From: Ariolimax columbianus
Taxonomy: Eukaryota > Mollusca > Gastropoda > Stylommatophora > Arionidae
Assembly: GCA_036924085.1 (NCBI GenBank)
Contig: JAVGWX010000011.1
Location: 32,362,386-32,426,385, forward strand
Length of the DNA stretch: 64,000 bases
Direction of reading: 5' to 3'
The notes below the pieces were generated by a model. It was not told the origin of the DNA. It was given only the letters and a program-made list of their open reading frames with translations, and searched no databases. Shown here in pieces: positions 1 to 11,110 of the stretch. The translations under genes and the position numbers were made by a program. How positions within the stretch are numbered: position 1 is the stretch's first letter; each line of letters starts with the position of its first letter.

Positions 1-215
1 TGTTCTTCCATCACGAGTGATGAGGACCTTCACCTAGCCAGTCGAGTTTTCTGTCATTCCGTGTTGTAGATGGGTGCGGAGATGGTTGACGAGTCCGTTT
101 TGGGATCTGGATATTCGCAGGCAGTGAAAGCATAGAAAGTTCGCTTCGCGAGACGGTGATCATAGTTGTCGGCAAATCCATGAATCTCAGCCAAGAGTCC
201 CGCAACTGATGCAGC
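1..215 (-). pseudogene. RTE-type LINE, 3' coding end (partial)
   Basis: The minus strand reads into the tail of an RTE-like LINE ORF2. Its last residues (FTACEYPDPK) match those of the copy ending near 15.7 kb (FHALTACEYADPK), followed in both by a degenerate zinc-finger-like end (two histidines near 60-90). DNA similarity to 15670-15870 is obvious by eye. The element continues past the left edge of the window or is truncated there. No RT motifs are present. The RTE assignment is inferred from the C-terminal style shared with better copies in this window. Confidence 0.5.
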
Positions 216-440
216 TTGTTGACTGTAGTTTAGCTTGTCAGCGGACTTACGCTCTCCGCTTCGCTGCCCGCCCGTCGTCACAGGGCTCGACTGTGTTAGT
301 TTTGGATACATGAAAATATAATGACGTGCGATGAATTTGATTTAAATGAGGAAGGGTTGCGCAGTTCGTCGACCTCACTCTCTTGCCCGAGTCCAACTTT
401 AACCAGTGGCAAGACAGGACGACTGGATATGGATTCGGGT
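216..440. repeat. Dispersed repeat shared with 20.9-21.9 kb and 23.5 kb
   Basis: Positions 216-350 (block around 'gtcgtcacagg', then 'tttaaatgagg') recur at about 21785-21925. Positions 350-430 ('cgacctcactctct' and 'agtggcaagac') recur at 20930-21000 and 23490-23590. No ORF is supported. It could be the untranslated region of RTE-like elements, because it lies next to RTE coding ends in each case. Confidence 0.5.
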
Positions 441-876
441 GCAGTGGATGCCACTGCTCAAGTGCATCCCCGTGTTATACGCGGTCCACACCGCTCAGCA
501 CATTTGCTGTAGTGATAGCCTCATTATGAATTTCCTGCTTAGCTGGCTTGGCTTGAGCAGGGCACATCTAAAAAGCTTTCCCTGTTCTTGACTTCCTACT
601 TTTTCTTTTGTCACCCCTTATGTCCCTTTTCTGTCCGTACATTTGTTTGGGTTTCTCATTGACAGAGGACTCCGAAGTAAAAGGTGAGCTTCCGGTCGAG
701 CGCATTGACTGGCCGCTGACAAGTCAGCTTAGGATATTCTGTGATATTTCATCTTCTTCCAAAACTTGAATTCAAGAAGCGTTTTATTTACGGAACACCA
801 CTTGAAGACCGTAAGATACACCTATTTAATAATGTGCCGTATTCTAGTTGTGGTCGAACTCTAAGCCTATTGTCTC
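441..876. other. No recognisable gene
   Basis: This is the flank to the left of the LINE-A insertion. An open frame begins at 741 and runs into the LINE, but the first ~49 codons are flanking DNA with no LINE homology, so the ATG at 741 is not a native start. Confidence 0.6.
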
Positions 877-888
877 ATATTCTCGAAA
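877..888 (+). repeat. Target-site duplication, left copy
   Basis: ATATTCTCGAAA occurs here and again at 4281-4292, exactly flanking the LINE-A element. Twelve of twelve bases match. Confidence 0.85.
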
Positions 889-3632
889 CCCTAACACACC
901 ACCTGCATGAAGGTAAGATTGACGTGGCATGTATCCAGGAAACGCACCTCAACAATAACCATAAATTCTCAATCAGAGGATACCAGACCTTCCGTCTAGA
1001 TAGAGAATGCAACAAAGGAGGGGTCCTGATACTGACCAGAAAGAGCATACCGAGTAGCGCGGTACCTGTCAATCACACCGGACAAGCAGAAATTGTAGGA
1101 GTTGACATAATGACTCAAGAGACGAAGCTCCGTATTTTCAATCTGTACGGACCACCAAATAGAGACCTATCGCTCTCGAGTATGGAGGTCAGAGACTCCA
1201 ACTGCATAGTAGTTGGAGATTTCAACAGCCACTCGGAGAGATGGGGATACTCTGACACAGACAGAAGAGGTGACGAAGTGGAAGATTGGGAGATAGATGC
1301 AAATCTCTCCCTAATCAATAGACCGGAGGATAGCCCTAGCTTCTATTCAAGAACATGGCATACCACCTCGACTCCAGATTTGGCCTTCTCCACACAGGAC
1401 ATACACTATAAAATAGACCGCCAGGTGCTAAACCAACTGGCAGATAGCGACCACAGGCCGATCAGGCTAACCATTGACATGGAAGTAGGCCCACAGGAAA
1501 CAAAACCGCTCCCACGTTGGAATTACAAACGAGCCGACTGGGACAGATTTGCAATCCTGACAGATGGGCTGTGTGAAACCATCAACACACGAAACACCAA
1601 AATGAAGCCCATGGTAGAGAGCCTAAGCAAGGCAATAATGCAAGCCGCCACTGAAACCATCCCAAGAGGAGCTAGGAAAAACTATAAGCCCTACTGGAAT
1701 GATGAGTTACAGAAAGTGGAAGATGCAGTAACAAATGCTAGGAACATGGCAGAACGAGAAAAATCCATGGAGGCAAACATCGCCCTCAAAGCCGCCGCGG
1801 CGAAGTACAAACACACTCTCAAGCAAACAGCAAGAGAAAGCTGGAAAGAAAAAACGGAAAGTCTAAACCTGGACAAAGAAGGGAACAAGCTATGGAAGCT
1901 AGTCAGAGCCATGAATGACGAAACCCCGTCAAATAAACAAATTACTATCAAGCAGGGCGAGAACTTGATCACAGGTAAGAAAGCCGCAAACGCCTTTGTC
2001 GATCACTATGCCAGAGCAAACCACATCGAGGTCCCTGCAGATAAGCATACAGACATTAGCGAAGAGCTAAAAGGACACGAAAACATAAATACGGCTCCTG
2101 AAGAGCACATGATGGCCAAACTAACAATGCGCGAAATGGAAGAGGCCATGAGAACACTAAAGAAAAGGAAATCTCCCGGAAAAGACGGGATAACAAATAA
2201 AATGCTGATGGGGCTGGGCCAAACAGCGAAGAAGAAACTACTATCAGTCCTGAACCAAAGCTGCAAAAGGGGTATTGTACCCCAGGCATGGAAAGATGCA
2301 ATACTGGTACCAGTACCAAAAACAGGAAAGGACAAAACAGATCCAAATGGATACAGGCCCATAAGCCTACTGAGCTGTGTCGGCAAGCTGATGGAACGGA
2401 TGATAAACACCAGACTGATGTGGCATCTGGAAGAAAAACGAATACTAATTCCACAGCAAGCCGGCTTTAGACAGCACAGATCCACTGAGGACCAGGTCAT
2501 CCTCATAGCCCAGGAGATAGAAGATGCCTACCAGGCACAGAAACACACAGTAGCTGTTTGGGTGGATCTGAAAAAGGCATTTGACAAAGTCTGGAAGGAT
2601 GGACTTAGAGTCAAGCTAAGAAGAAGTGATGTCTGTGGGAAGATGTACAAGTGGATCAACCACTACCTCAAACAAAGAACGGCCACAGTCCAAGTACAAG
2701 GGCAGATGAGCAAAAAGGTGACACTCGAGCAGGGAGTACCCCAAGGGGGAGTATTGTCACCCACACTCTTCCTGGTATATATAAACGATATTACAGAGAA
2801 TATACCAAGAAGAGTCCATAGCTCAATGTTTGCAGACGATCTGGCTATGTGGACCTCTGAAAAGAATCTCACCATAGCAAGAAATCGGATGCAGACGGCC
2901 CTAACATCGCTGGAAGAGTGGGCGAACTCATGGCTAGTCAAAATAAACGAGGAGAAAACCACGTGCACAATATTCTCGCTCTCATTAAAACCCCAAAGTA
3001 CCAAATTAAGTCTAAATGGCAAAATCCTGCAGCCAAACGACAACCCAACCTATCTGGGAGTCACATTTGATCGGCGCATGACATGGAAAAGTCAGATTGA
3101 GAGAAACCGAATGAAAGCCAGAGAAAGAATGGCGATCATGAGGAAACTTGCTGGCACAAGCTGGGGAGCAGACGAAGGCATACTAAAGAAACTGTACACT
3201 GGAAGAGTGAGACCAGTTCTCGAGTATGGCATTGCGGCATGGACAACAGCAGCGAAGGCGAACTTCGATAAAGTTAACAAACTTCAAAACCAAGCCATGA
3301 GAATTATAACAGGTGGCATGAAGTCAACGCCAATTGTAGAACTTGAAAAGATTACAAAACTGCAATCCATGACCGATAGAAGAGACTACAGAGCCCAGCT
3401 GCAGTCAGAGAAACTCCGAAGACTGACGGATCATCCAATGTACCAGAGACTAAACAATTTGGGAAATGGGAAACTAAAGCGGAGAAACTTTGCAGAAATA
3501 GCCAAAGCAACGATGCACGAAGATCCCATAAACTCACTAACAACACCAAAACCCATCACTACTGTACGAAAACCTACTTGGAGGCAGGATATATTTCCAG
3601 AGGTGGTAGAAAGGAAGTGGAAGAAATGGTAA
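889..3632 (+). pseudogene. LINE-A1 endonuclease-reverse transcriptase
   Basis: A single open frame covers most of ORF2. The endonuclease keeps CIQETHL (near 937), VGDFNSHSERWG (near 1210) and SDHRP (near 1447), the known catalytic motifs of APE-type LINE nucleases, but lacks the first QWN strand. The RT keeps LKKRKSPGKDGI (near 2157), the AGFRQHRSTEDQ block (near 2461), VDLKKAFDKVW with the first catalytic Asp (near 2563), GVPQGGVLSP (near 2735) and FADDLAMW with the Asp pair (near 2829). The frame ends prematurely at 3632 because of the deletion at 3599. It is a dead copy with an intact-looking RT core and no native start codon. Confidence 0.85.
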
Positions 3633-4258
3633 CACACAGTGTAAATGAGAGCCATATAGTCCTGCTGACAGATGCTCTCGCCGTAGTCACAGCGCTAAAA
3701 AGCCAGAAAAACACTGAGCTTAATGACTTAAGAGCAGCACTCTGCAAACTGTGCCAGCAGTCCGCACCAAAAAGGGTAGTGGTACAGTGGGTTCCGTCAC
3801 ACTGCAACATCCAAGGCAACGAGGAGGCAGACAGACTGTCAAAAGAAGGTGCAAGGCTACCACAAACAGATACCAGTATGACGTACGAAGAGTCAAAACG
3901 GTTTATCAAAGCCAGATACATGACCAAATGGGAAACCGAACATACTGGTTACACCAAAAACGATGCCTATTACCAGTTGAACCGAAGAGAGCAGGTCGTT
4001 GTCTTCAGACTTCGCACTGGCCACAACAGACTGAGGTACCACCTATTCAACAAATTGAAGATAGGGTGTACCGACGATTGCCCGTGCGGTACTGGTAAAA
4101 TGACCACTGAACATCTGCTGCAGAACTGCCCGACATACGAGGATCAGAGAAAGCAGATGTGGCCATTGCCAGTGGAACTGCAAGACAAGCTGTATGGTAG
4201 TGGCGAGAGTCTCAGGATGACCGCCGCTTTTTTCGAAAAAATAATGGTTACTGTCTGA
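3600..4258 (+). pseudogene. LINE-A1 RNase H C-terminal half and Cys/His tail
   Basis: This lies in a different frame from the upstream RT because of the ~255-bp deletion. It keeps the third RNase H acid (LLTDALAVV, near 3663) and the fourth (QGNEEADRL, near 3813), but the first (YTDGS) and the Glu are gone. It is followed by a conserved tail with CPCGTGKMTTEHLLQNC (near 4081), a C-x-C...H...C arrangement usual at the end of I/Jockey-type ORF2. It stops with TGA at 4256-4258, 22 bp before the element's end. RNase H activity is not expected. Confidence 0.85.
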
Positions 4259-4280
4259 CTGTGTACGCAGAAGAAGAAGA

Positions 4281-4292
4281 ATATTCTCGAAA
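4281..4292 (+). repeat. Target-site duplication, right copy
   Basis: This is the exact match to 877-888. It starts immediately after the GAA-type tail. Confidence 0.85.
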
Positions 4293-4439
4293 ACGCGTGA
4301 GCGAAAATTCCCTGGGCCGTGCAGCAAAAATGCACACGTACTCTCGAGGCACCTTGCTGACACTTGGAGGTGTGTATGGGTCACTCTTTACCACTGGAGG
4401 TTACAAGAAGGTGTAAATATAGGTGGATAGCGGCTCACC

Positions 4440-4565
4440 CATTAACGATATGCAGATGACATCGTGCTAATCAGTCAAACAATTGAGGAAGCCCAACATT
4501 TCTTGAACAACCTAAATGGTGTCATAAGAGCTGCTGGTAGGAAGATTTCCATGGGCATTCCAACA
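4440..4565 (+). pseudogene. Small RTE-type reverse transcriptase fragment
   Basis: A short frame reads RYADDIVLISQTIEEAQHFL, the RT active-site box with its Asp pair followed by the usual helix. Both sides are lost, and a decayed 'GIPTIIYGCEV' continues to about 4590. This is a relic only. Confidence 0.6.
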
Positions 4566-4599
4566 ATTATTTATGGATGCGAAGTGTGCAACTTGCGCT

Positions 4600-5029
4600 C
4601 ATCTGCCGGACTGACGTCGAGGATAATGAGATAATAAAAACATTTATCAGCCTCTAGGTTTTTAGAAGTCTTTATTAAACTGATTAAAATATGATTATCC
4701 AGAATTTTGAAAATTATTTTTTGCTTGCACTTTTTCCTGCTTTGCTTGAAAAAAAGACGCGGGATAAGACGAGAAAAGGTGAGAATATACTTATTTTACA
4801 GTAACAATAATTTCACAACGGATATTTGTTTGTTTTGTTGTTATTTTGATTTGTGCATTGCAGAAGTTATGTCGGGATCAAGGTGGTGCAGTACATGAGT
4901 TGTAACGGTCAGCAGCCAATAGCTGACTGCCAGCGTCAGGCCAACCACCCAGTATCTATATGTAAGCTCCTTTTACACCTCCACGTTTTGATCCTGAATA
5001 AAAGGCTCCAACAGGGCTGATTGATTAAG
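4600..5029. other. AT-rich stretch without a recognised gene
   Basis: No coding or RNA feature can be supported. An 'aataaaag' signal lies near 4997, and a 'tgtaacgg' start lies near 4900; this looked LTR-like but has no partner copy in the window. Confidence 0.5.
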
Positions 5030-5260
5030 GAGAAAGGATCGAAGTGCGAAGGCAAACACGACACTCAAAAATGCCACGCTGGTCGTATGTGCCGGACCGA
5101 AAGGTGCAAATATCACAGTCAAGCTGTAAACAGCGCATTTCATTCTCCGGTCAACATCTTGCTACTTGCAAAGCTCTTTTCTGGTCTTGATAACGGGAGT
5201 TTGAGAACGAGCGAAGAAAACGAAGAGGAAGAAAAAGAAAAACAAGAAGAAGAAGCTGCA
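5030..5260 (+). repeat. Short (GAA)-tailed retroposon-like repeat
   Basis: The second half ('gctacttgcaaa', a 'gataacgggag' block, then 'gagaacgagcgaagaaaa') matches the 111-bp insertion found at 13431-13541 and 9203-9312. It also ends in an A/G-rich GAA tail, running to about 5262 here. This is probably the 3' end of a LINE or a SINE mobilised by one. Confidence 0.5.
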
Positions 5261-5474
5261 AAATCCAATAGAATTAACATTTTTAATTGGTGTTTTATTT
5301 TAGCGCATATCTACATTAAATGCGGTTTCAACAAATTGTATCCTCTGGCATCACAAAAAATACTTACATTTGTTAGATATGTGATATGTTTTGTGCGTCC
5401 CAGCCCAAAACAATTTGTTAAAAATATATGCTTTAATGTGTATCTGTTGACTAATAAGAATGGTGTACGAGCAT

Positions 5475-5785
5475 GATGGGTGAATCTTTGTCGGCTGTCT
5501 CTTGGTGGAGCCCATCTCCTCTCCAAGCCAGTGCGGGCCAACATCTGCACCTGACCTGCAGGAGCCCGCCTCCCCAGGCGAGCCATCGTCTTGTTTGCCT
5601 ACAACAGCCTCACGGCCATTGTTTCCCAGTGTGCACCACTTGGAGGTGAGGTTGACTTGTCGGTTCACTCTATTGGCAGGCTATTCATTTCAATTTTCGT
5701 CTCTCAGAAGAATATCTAGCCGACCCCGAGATCGCTGGGCTGCGATGATGAGCGCAAACACACAATTGCACACTATTTGAAACTC
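5475..5785. repeat. Dispersed ~310-bp repeat (copy 1)
   Basis: This is homologous over its full length to 60440-60775, including 'gcgggccaacatctgca', 'ccccaggcgag' and 'gccgaccccga'. It has no convincing ORF. Both copies lie beside LINE material. The function is unknown; it is a SINE or a LINE untranslated region. Confidence 0.65.
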
Positions 5786-6366
5786 TTAGCAGAGAACATC
5801 ATTGCCGAGTAGCAAGCATGTTTCAGAACATATATTTAATTTAAAACTCCTAAGCGAGAAATCTCTAGAACAGCAGCAAAACCCGTATTTGTTGATTTCA
5901 ACAAGAAAGGGTATGGCATAAAGCGCTATTGGCAACCATGAGGATGTATAAATCAACGGAAATATTATAAAGGTCCTTGAACACATGTATGACAAAGCGT
6001 CCAATGCAGTTCTTGTGAATGGGAGGCGCGGGGACAGGTTTCCCACATCAGTCGGTGCGAGACAGCGTTGTACACTTTCCCCAAAACATTTAAATATATT
6101 TCTTGAGGGAATTATGAGTGAGACACTTAAGAGGTCACGTTGGTACTGTCAAGATAGAAAGCCGAACGATTAGCAATTTTCGTTTTGTAGATCGCATCGA
6201 CGGATTGACAGGCACAGAAGCAGAACGCCAGGAATGGGTCTGAAGTCTCGATTAAACAGCTGTTGCATATGGGATACAGATAAACGCTTGAAGGACAAAA
6301 TTTATGACCAACAACGCCGAGGGCCTCAACAATAGGATAAAAGTTAATGGCCAGGAACTCAAAGTG
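5786..6366 (+). pseudogene. RTE-like LINE fragment, RT palm region
   Basis: It matches 13032-13740 of the RTE copy on the plus strand ('gaacatcattgccgag', 'gttcttgtgaatggga', 'aggataaaagttaatgg'). Many stops interrupt it, and the active-site region has decayed to 'VDRIDG' near 6190. It lacks the 111-bp insertion present in the two inverted-repeat copies, so it shows the empty site (near 6165). It is cut at 6366 by antisense LINE-A. Confidence 0.75.
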
Positions 6367-6396
6367 GCTCTCGCCACCGCCATAGAGCTTGTCTTG

Positions 6397-7130
6397 CAGT
6401 TCCACTGGTAATGGCCACATCTGCTCTCTCTCTGATCCTCGTATGTCGGGCAGTTCTGCAGCAGATGTTCAGCGGTCATTTTACCAGTACCGCACGGGCA
6501 TTCGTCGGTACACCCTATCTTCAATTTGTTGAATAGGTGGTACCTCAGTCTGTTGTGGCCGGTGCGAAGTCTGAAGACAACGACCTGCTCTCTTCGGTTC
6601 AACTGGTAATAGGCATCGTTTTTGGTGTAACCAGTATGTTCGGTTTCCCATTTGGTCATGTATCTGGCTTTGATAAGCCGTTTTGACTCTTCGTACGTCA
6701 TACTGGTATCTGTTTGTGGTAGTCTTGCACCAACTTTTGCCAGTCTGTCTGCCTCCTCGTTGCCTTGGATGTTGCAGTGTGACGGAACCCACTGTACCAC
6801 TACCCTTTTTGGTGCGGACTGCTGGCACAGTTTGCAGAGTGCTGCTCTTAAGTCATTAAGCTCAGTGTTTTTCTGGCTTTTTAGCGCTGTGACTACGGCG
6901 AGAGCATCTGTCAGCAGGACTATATGGCTCTCATTTTCACTGTGTGTTACCATTTCTTCCACTGCCGCCCTCAGTGCCTCTGCCTCCGCTCTGAAATTGC
7001 TTGTGTACTTACCAGTAGCGAATGACAGTGTTATTTTTCTGCCATTTGGTAGGTTCAGGAATGCTCCTGCCCCACCGTTCTGTGTAGTGTTTGTTACAGA
7101 ACCGTCGGTGTATGCATGGGTCCAGTCCAT
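6397..7130 (-). pseudogene. LINE-A2 RNase H domain and tail
   Basis: This is the most complete RNase H of the family in the window. It contains YTDGSVTN near 7110 (first Asp), RAEAEALRAAVEE near 6985 (Glu), LLTDALAVV near 6910 (Asp) and GNEEADRLAK near 6755 (Asp). These four acids are the known catalytic set of ribonuclease H. A CPCGTGKMTAEHLLQNC tail follows near 6485. The frame breaks near 6425 and the last ~25 residues are replaced by unrelated sequence. The RNase H part is uninterrupted but is cut off from its RT by stops upstream. Confidence 0.85.
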
Positions 7131-7175
7131 GCTTGGGTAGCTTTTCGTTATGAAGCTTAGGGTAGTATCTCTCCT

Positions 7176-8711
7176 TTATTTTTCAGTCTGGCAGTTTTTG
7201 TTTGCAATACCTGGTATATTTTCTACCACCTCTGGAAATATATCCTGCCTCCAGGTAGGTTTTCGTACAGTAGTGATGGGTTTTGGTGTTGTTAGTGCGT
7301 TTATGGGATCTTCGTGCATCTTTGCTTTGGCTATTTCTGCAAAGTTTCTCCGCTTTAGTTTCCCATTTCCCAAATTGTTTAGTCTCTGGTGCATTGGATG
7401 GTCCGTCAGTCTTCGGAGTTTCTCTGACTGCAGCTGGGCTCTGCAGTCTCTTCTATCGGTCATGGATTGCAGTTTTGTAATCTTTTCAAGTTCTACAATT
7501 GGCGTTGACTTCATGCCACCTGTTATAATTCTCATGGCTTGGTTTTAAAGTTTGTTAACTTTATCGAAGTTCGCCTTCGCTGCTGTTGTCCATGCCGCAA
7601 TGCCATACTCGAGAACTGGTCTCACTCTTCCAGTGTACAGTTTCTTTAGTATGCCTTCGTCTGCTCCCCAGCTTGTGCCAGCAAGTTTCCTCATGATCGC
7701 CATTCTTTCTCTGGCTTTCATTCGGTTTCTCTCAATCTGACTTTTCCATGTCATGCGCCGATCAAATGTGACTCCCAGATAGGTTGGGTTGTCGTTTGGC
7801 TGCAGGATTTTGCCATTTAGACTTAATTTGGTACTTTGGGGTTTTAATGAGAGCGAGAATATTGTGCACGTGGTTTTCTCCTCGTTTATTTTGACTAGCC
7901 ATGAGTTCGCCCACTCTTCCAGCGATGTTAGGGCCGTCTGCATCCGATTTCTTGCTATGGTGAGATTCTTTTCAGAGGTCCACATAGCCAGATCGTCTGC
8001 AAACATTGAGCTATGGACTCTTCTTGGTATATTCTCTGTAATATCGTTTATATATACCAGGAAGAGTGTGGGTGACAATACTCCCCCTTGGGGTACTCCC
8101 TGCTCGAGTGTCACCTTTTTGCTCATCTGCCCTTGTACTTGGACTCTGGCCGTTCTTTGTTTGAGGTAGTGGTTGATCCACTTGTACATCTTCCCACAGA
8201 CATCACTTCTTCTTACCTTGACTCTAAGTCCGTCTTTCCAGACTTTGTCAAATGCCTTTTCCAGATCCACCCAAACAGCTACTGTGTGTTTCTGTGCCTG
8301 GTAGGCATCTTTTATCTCCTGGGCTATGAGGATGACCTGGTCCTCAGTGGATCTGTGCTGTCTAAAGCCGGCTTGCTGTGGAATTAGTATTCGTTTTTCT
8401 TCCAGATGCCCCATCAGTCTGGTGTTTATCATCCGTTCCATCAGCTTGCCGACACAGCTCAGTAGGCTTATGGGCCTTTATCAATTTGAATCTGTTTTGT
8501 CCTTTCCTGTTTTTGGTACTGGTACCAGTATTGCGTCTTTCCATGCCTGGGGTACAATTCCCCTTTTCCAGTATTGGTTCAGGACCGATAGCAGTTTCCT
8601 CTTCGCTGTTTGGCCCAGCCCCATCAGCATTTCGTTTGTTATCCCGTCTTTTCCGGGACATTTTCTTTTCTTTAATGTTCTCATAGCCTCTTCCATTTCG
8701 CGCATTGTTAA
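7176..8711 (-). pseudogene. LINE-A2 reverse transcriptase and connection region
   Basis: The RT contains VDLEKAFDKVW near 8260, GVPQGGVLSP near 8090 and FADDLAMW near 7995, all present. Two adjacent stops replace Gly-Tyr near 8475-8480. A nonsense codon (CAA to TAA in KLQNQA) lies near 7545, and another lies at 7176 just before RNase H. Apart from these, the protein is nearly identical to LINE-A1, so the copies are not very old. The endonuclease is absent. Confidence 0.85.
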
Positions 8712-10045
8712 TTTGTTCGTGCCGTTTAAAATGCATCGGAAACATCTCATCTCCAAGGTCTGTATCCTTCGTTGAAGGTCAGCTGTAACTATCCATGTCT
8801 CACAAACATATAGGAAGATTGACAGGACCAGTGTACGCATTAATCTGATTTTCGTGCATATTGCTAACCGTTTATCTTGCCAGATTTTGTTAAGCCATGC
8901 AAGCGCCGCTATTGTCTGTGCTATTCTGGCCAACATCTCACATTTTGAACCTTCATCACTGACTAGCGACCCATGATTTTTAAAACGGTCAACCACTTCG
9001 AGTTCCTGACCGTTAGCTTTTATCCTGCTGTCGAAGCCCTTGGCGTTGTTTTTCATTAATTTTGTCTTTCCAACGTATCTCCGTACCATAATCAAGAGCT
9101 GTTTCAGCGAGTCTTCTGACACATTTCTGGAGATCTGCTTCTGAACCCGGCAACCCGTCGATATCATCTGCGAAATGAAGGGTTGTAATCGTTCGGCCCC
9201 CTTCTTCTTCTGCTGCGTTCGTTCTCAATCTCCCACTACCAAGCTCTGAACAGAGTTTTGCAAGTAGCAGGATGTAGTCCAGAGAACGGAATGCGCTGTG
9301 TCGCTGTACCCTCTATCTTGACAGTACCAACTTGACCTCCAAGTGCCTCACTCATAATTCCCTCAAGGAATATATTGATAAGAGTTGGATAAAGTGTACC
9401 CTCCTGTCTCACACCAACAGATGTGCGAAACCAGTTCCATTGCCTCCCATACACAAGAACTGTGCTGGACGCCTTGTCATACAGGTGTTCAAGGACCGTT
9501 ATAATATTTCCGTTGATTGTATACATCCTCATGGTTATCATAGCGCTTTTTGCCATACCCTATGAAACGCCTGCTTAAAATCAACAAACACATGATACAG
9601 TGTTTGCTGCTGGTCTAGATATTATCGCTTACCAGCCTTAAATTAAATATATGTTCTGTAGTGCTTCTTTCCTGTCTGAACCCGGCTTGCTCCTCGGCAA
9701 TGATGTTCTCTGCTTAGGGTTTTAATCGGTCAAGGATTAATCTAAGCATGACCTTGCTAGTGTGGCTCATGAGGCTTATTGTTCTGTCATTTTGGCAAAG
9801 CTTTAGGTTTCCAGACTTATGTAACGGTATAACCATTGATTCGTCCATAAGTCCGGCCAGTTTTCTGTCACCCATATTTTGCGGCAGATGTGTGTCAGGC
9901 CTTCCACCACTACCTCTCCACCTGACTATAAGAGCTCTGCTGGTATATTGTCCACACCGGCCGCCTTCCCTCTTCTCAATGTCTTTCCCACTGCTGTTAC
10001 CTCTTCTTTCGTTTTCAGTTGGTTATCCTCTATATTTGTTGATGT
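8712..10045 (-). pseudogene. RTE-like LINE RT, inverted-repeat arm 1
   Basis: Read on the minus strand, this is an RTE-type RT: LRRGKAAGVDN near 9970, AEEQAGFRQERS near 9680, RTSVGVRQEGTLYPTL near 9410, then FADDIDGLPGSEADLQ near 9170 with the Asp pair. The C-terminal part follows (NGQELEVVDRF near 9000, RCFRCILNGTNK near 8730). There are several frameshifts and stops. It is cut at 8712 by LINE-A2. It is the mirror copy of 12700-14032. Confidence 0.8.
9203..9312 (-). mobile_element. Short GAA-tailed insertion in RTE (arm 1)
   Basis: About 110 bp interrupts the RT between TVKIEG and RTITTLHFADD. On the minus strand it ends in 'gcagaagaagaag'. The same insertion sits at the same place in arm 2 (13431-13541), and the related copy at 6165 lacks it. 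Confidence 0.7.
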
Positions 10046-11110
10046 TGGGGGGATTGTTTTCTCAGGTTCATTATCTGTCTACTGAGTTGTATATTTTGTT
10101 CGATTGATAGATATTGTTTGTTGGGTATTTCTTGTGTTGCTTGGTTTAATTTTAACCTTATTTGTGCCCCTTGTAGCATATGGTTTTCCAGTTTATCTAG
10201 TTCTTCTTGTAGTAAATGAATTTGTGGGGCATTTTTACCCGAAAGTTCTGTTAGCCTGATTGCGTTTTCCATTATACGTTTGTTTTTCCTTGTTTGTTTG
10301 TGTATTATTTTGGATATTATTTGTGTTGTAACTTTAATTGTTCCTTTTAGTAAATCATAATATTCCCCTTGATTTTCAGTTGGGGTCGTTTTTGTATTAT
10401 CTGTTATTAAAATAGTTATGTGTTTAATAAAGTTGTCGTTTCATTATAAAGAGTTATTAGATTTCCAGTGTAGACACTCAGTGTGTTTTTTGTTTGTGTG
10501 TGTTTCATTGACAACTACTTGTACTGCCTTGTGGTATGTGAACGTTGTAGTATTTAGAGGTTTAATTTTCCTTGTCTTGTAACTTTCGTGAATGTAAATT
10601 CTGTCTACCCTGGCTGATGTACCATGAGAACGTGTTGTGTCTGTAAATGTTGTCTCCTTGCCCTCGGGGTATTTGTGTCTGTAAGTGTCTCTGAGGGCAT
10701 GCTTGTCTAGGATGTGTTGTAAAGTGTCATTGCTTTCCTTGTTGTTGTCCCCTGTGATGCATCTAGTTGATTTAGATTACAGTTGAAATCTCCCTCCATT
10801 ATCATTTTGTGTCGTTTATATTGTTGGCTTAATGTGGTTTGGAGGTTTTCGTAAAATGTATTTCTTTCTGCTTTTAGTTGGAGGGTCATGTATGTTTACT
10901 AGTGTGTGTGTATCTTCTAGGTTGTCTTTGGTTTTTATTTGTATTATTTGTATTCTACCTTGGCTATCTCTATGTGTGTGCGTTACTTCCCACATATCTG
11001 ATGTATGTAGTATATGCTGCAACAGTTCGGCGCTAGTTTGAACGATTGGCGGTGGTTCTTTCCCAGTCATCAGGATTAATACAGTTATTAGAATTAATGT
11101 GCCCTTGTAT
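10046..11110 (-). pseudogene. Tx1/L1-like LINE endonuclease and linker fragment
   Basis: On the minus strand, MEGDFNCNLNQLD lies near 10780, ARVDRIYIHES near 10600, a decayed histidine box (YHKAV, normally SDHKAV) near 10530 and HWKSNNSL near 10460. These are the APE-type endonuclease motifs in the Tx1/L1 style. A charged helical linker (LLQEELDKLENHMLQGAQI, near 10190) leads up to the RT. At about 10040 the sequence switches to an RTE-type RT, so it is a fusion of two LINE families. Confidence 0.65.

Larger units (their letters stand above)
889..4280 (+). mobile_element. LINE-A copy 1, 5'-truncated I-clade-like non-LTR retrotransposon
   Basis: The order is endonuclease, reverse transcriptase, RNase H, then a Cys/His tail, with a 3' end of 'gtacgcagaagaagaaga'. 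This domain order is known from the I superfamily of LINEs. The element is flanked by a perfect 12-bp TSD, so both ends are defined. Compared with the copy at 43.4 kb, the 5' end has lost the leader and the first endonuclease strand (QWNAEG). About 255 bp is missing at 3599, relative to the copy at 6.4-8.7 kb; this removes the N-terminal half of RNase H and shifts the frame. The copy cannot be autonomous. Confidence 0.9.
6367..8711 (-). mobile_element. LINE-A copy 2, antisense, both ends missing
   Basis: This I-like LINE runs from the start of the RT (LTMREMEEAM) to the C-terminal tail, without endonuclease and without the 3' GAA tail. Both ends abut RTE sequence, in plus orientation at 6366 and in minus orientation at 8712. 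Because the retrotransposition end is missing, these borders are recombination or deletion junctions rather than simple insertion ends. A few shared bases (CAAA) occur at the 8712 border. Confidence 0.85.

Noticed and set aside
741..888. Native N-terminus of the long open frame that enters LINE-A1
   Set aside because: The left TSD ends at 888, so these codons belong to the flank.
2006..2506. Long antisense open frames over LINE-A copies (also 2663-3043, 7789-8169, 33072-33572)
   Set aside because: They repeat in every LINE-A copy as the mirror of the RT codons and show no independent motif.
4900..5030. Solo LTR ('tgtaacgg' start, 'aataaaag' signal)
   Set aside because: No second copy, no TSD and no gag-pol sequence anywhere in the window.
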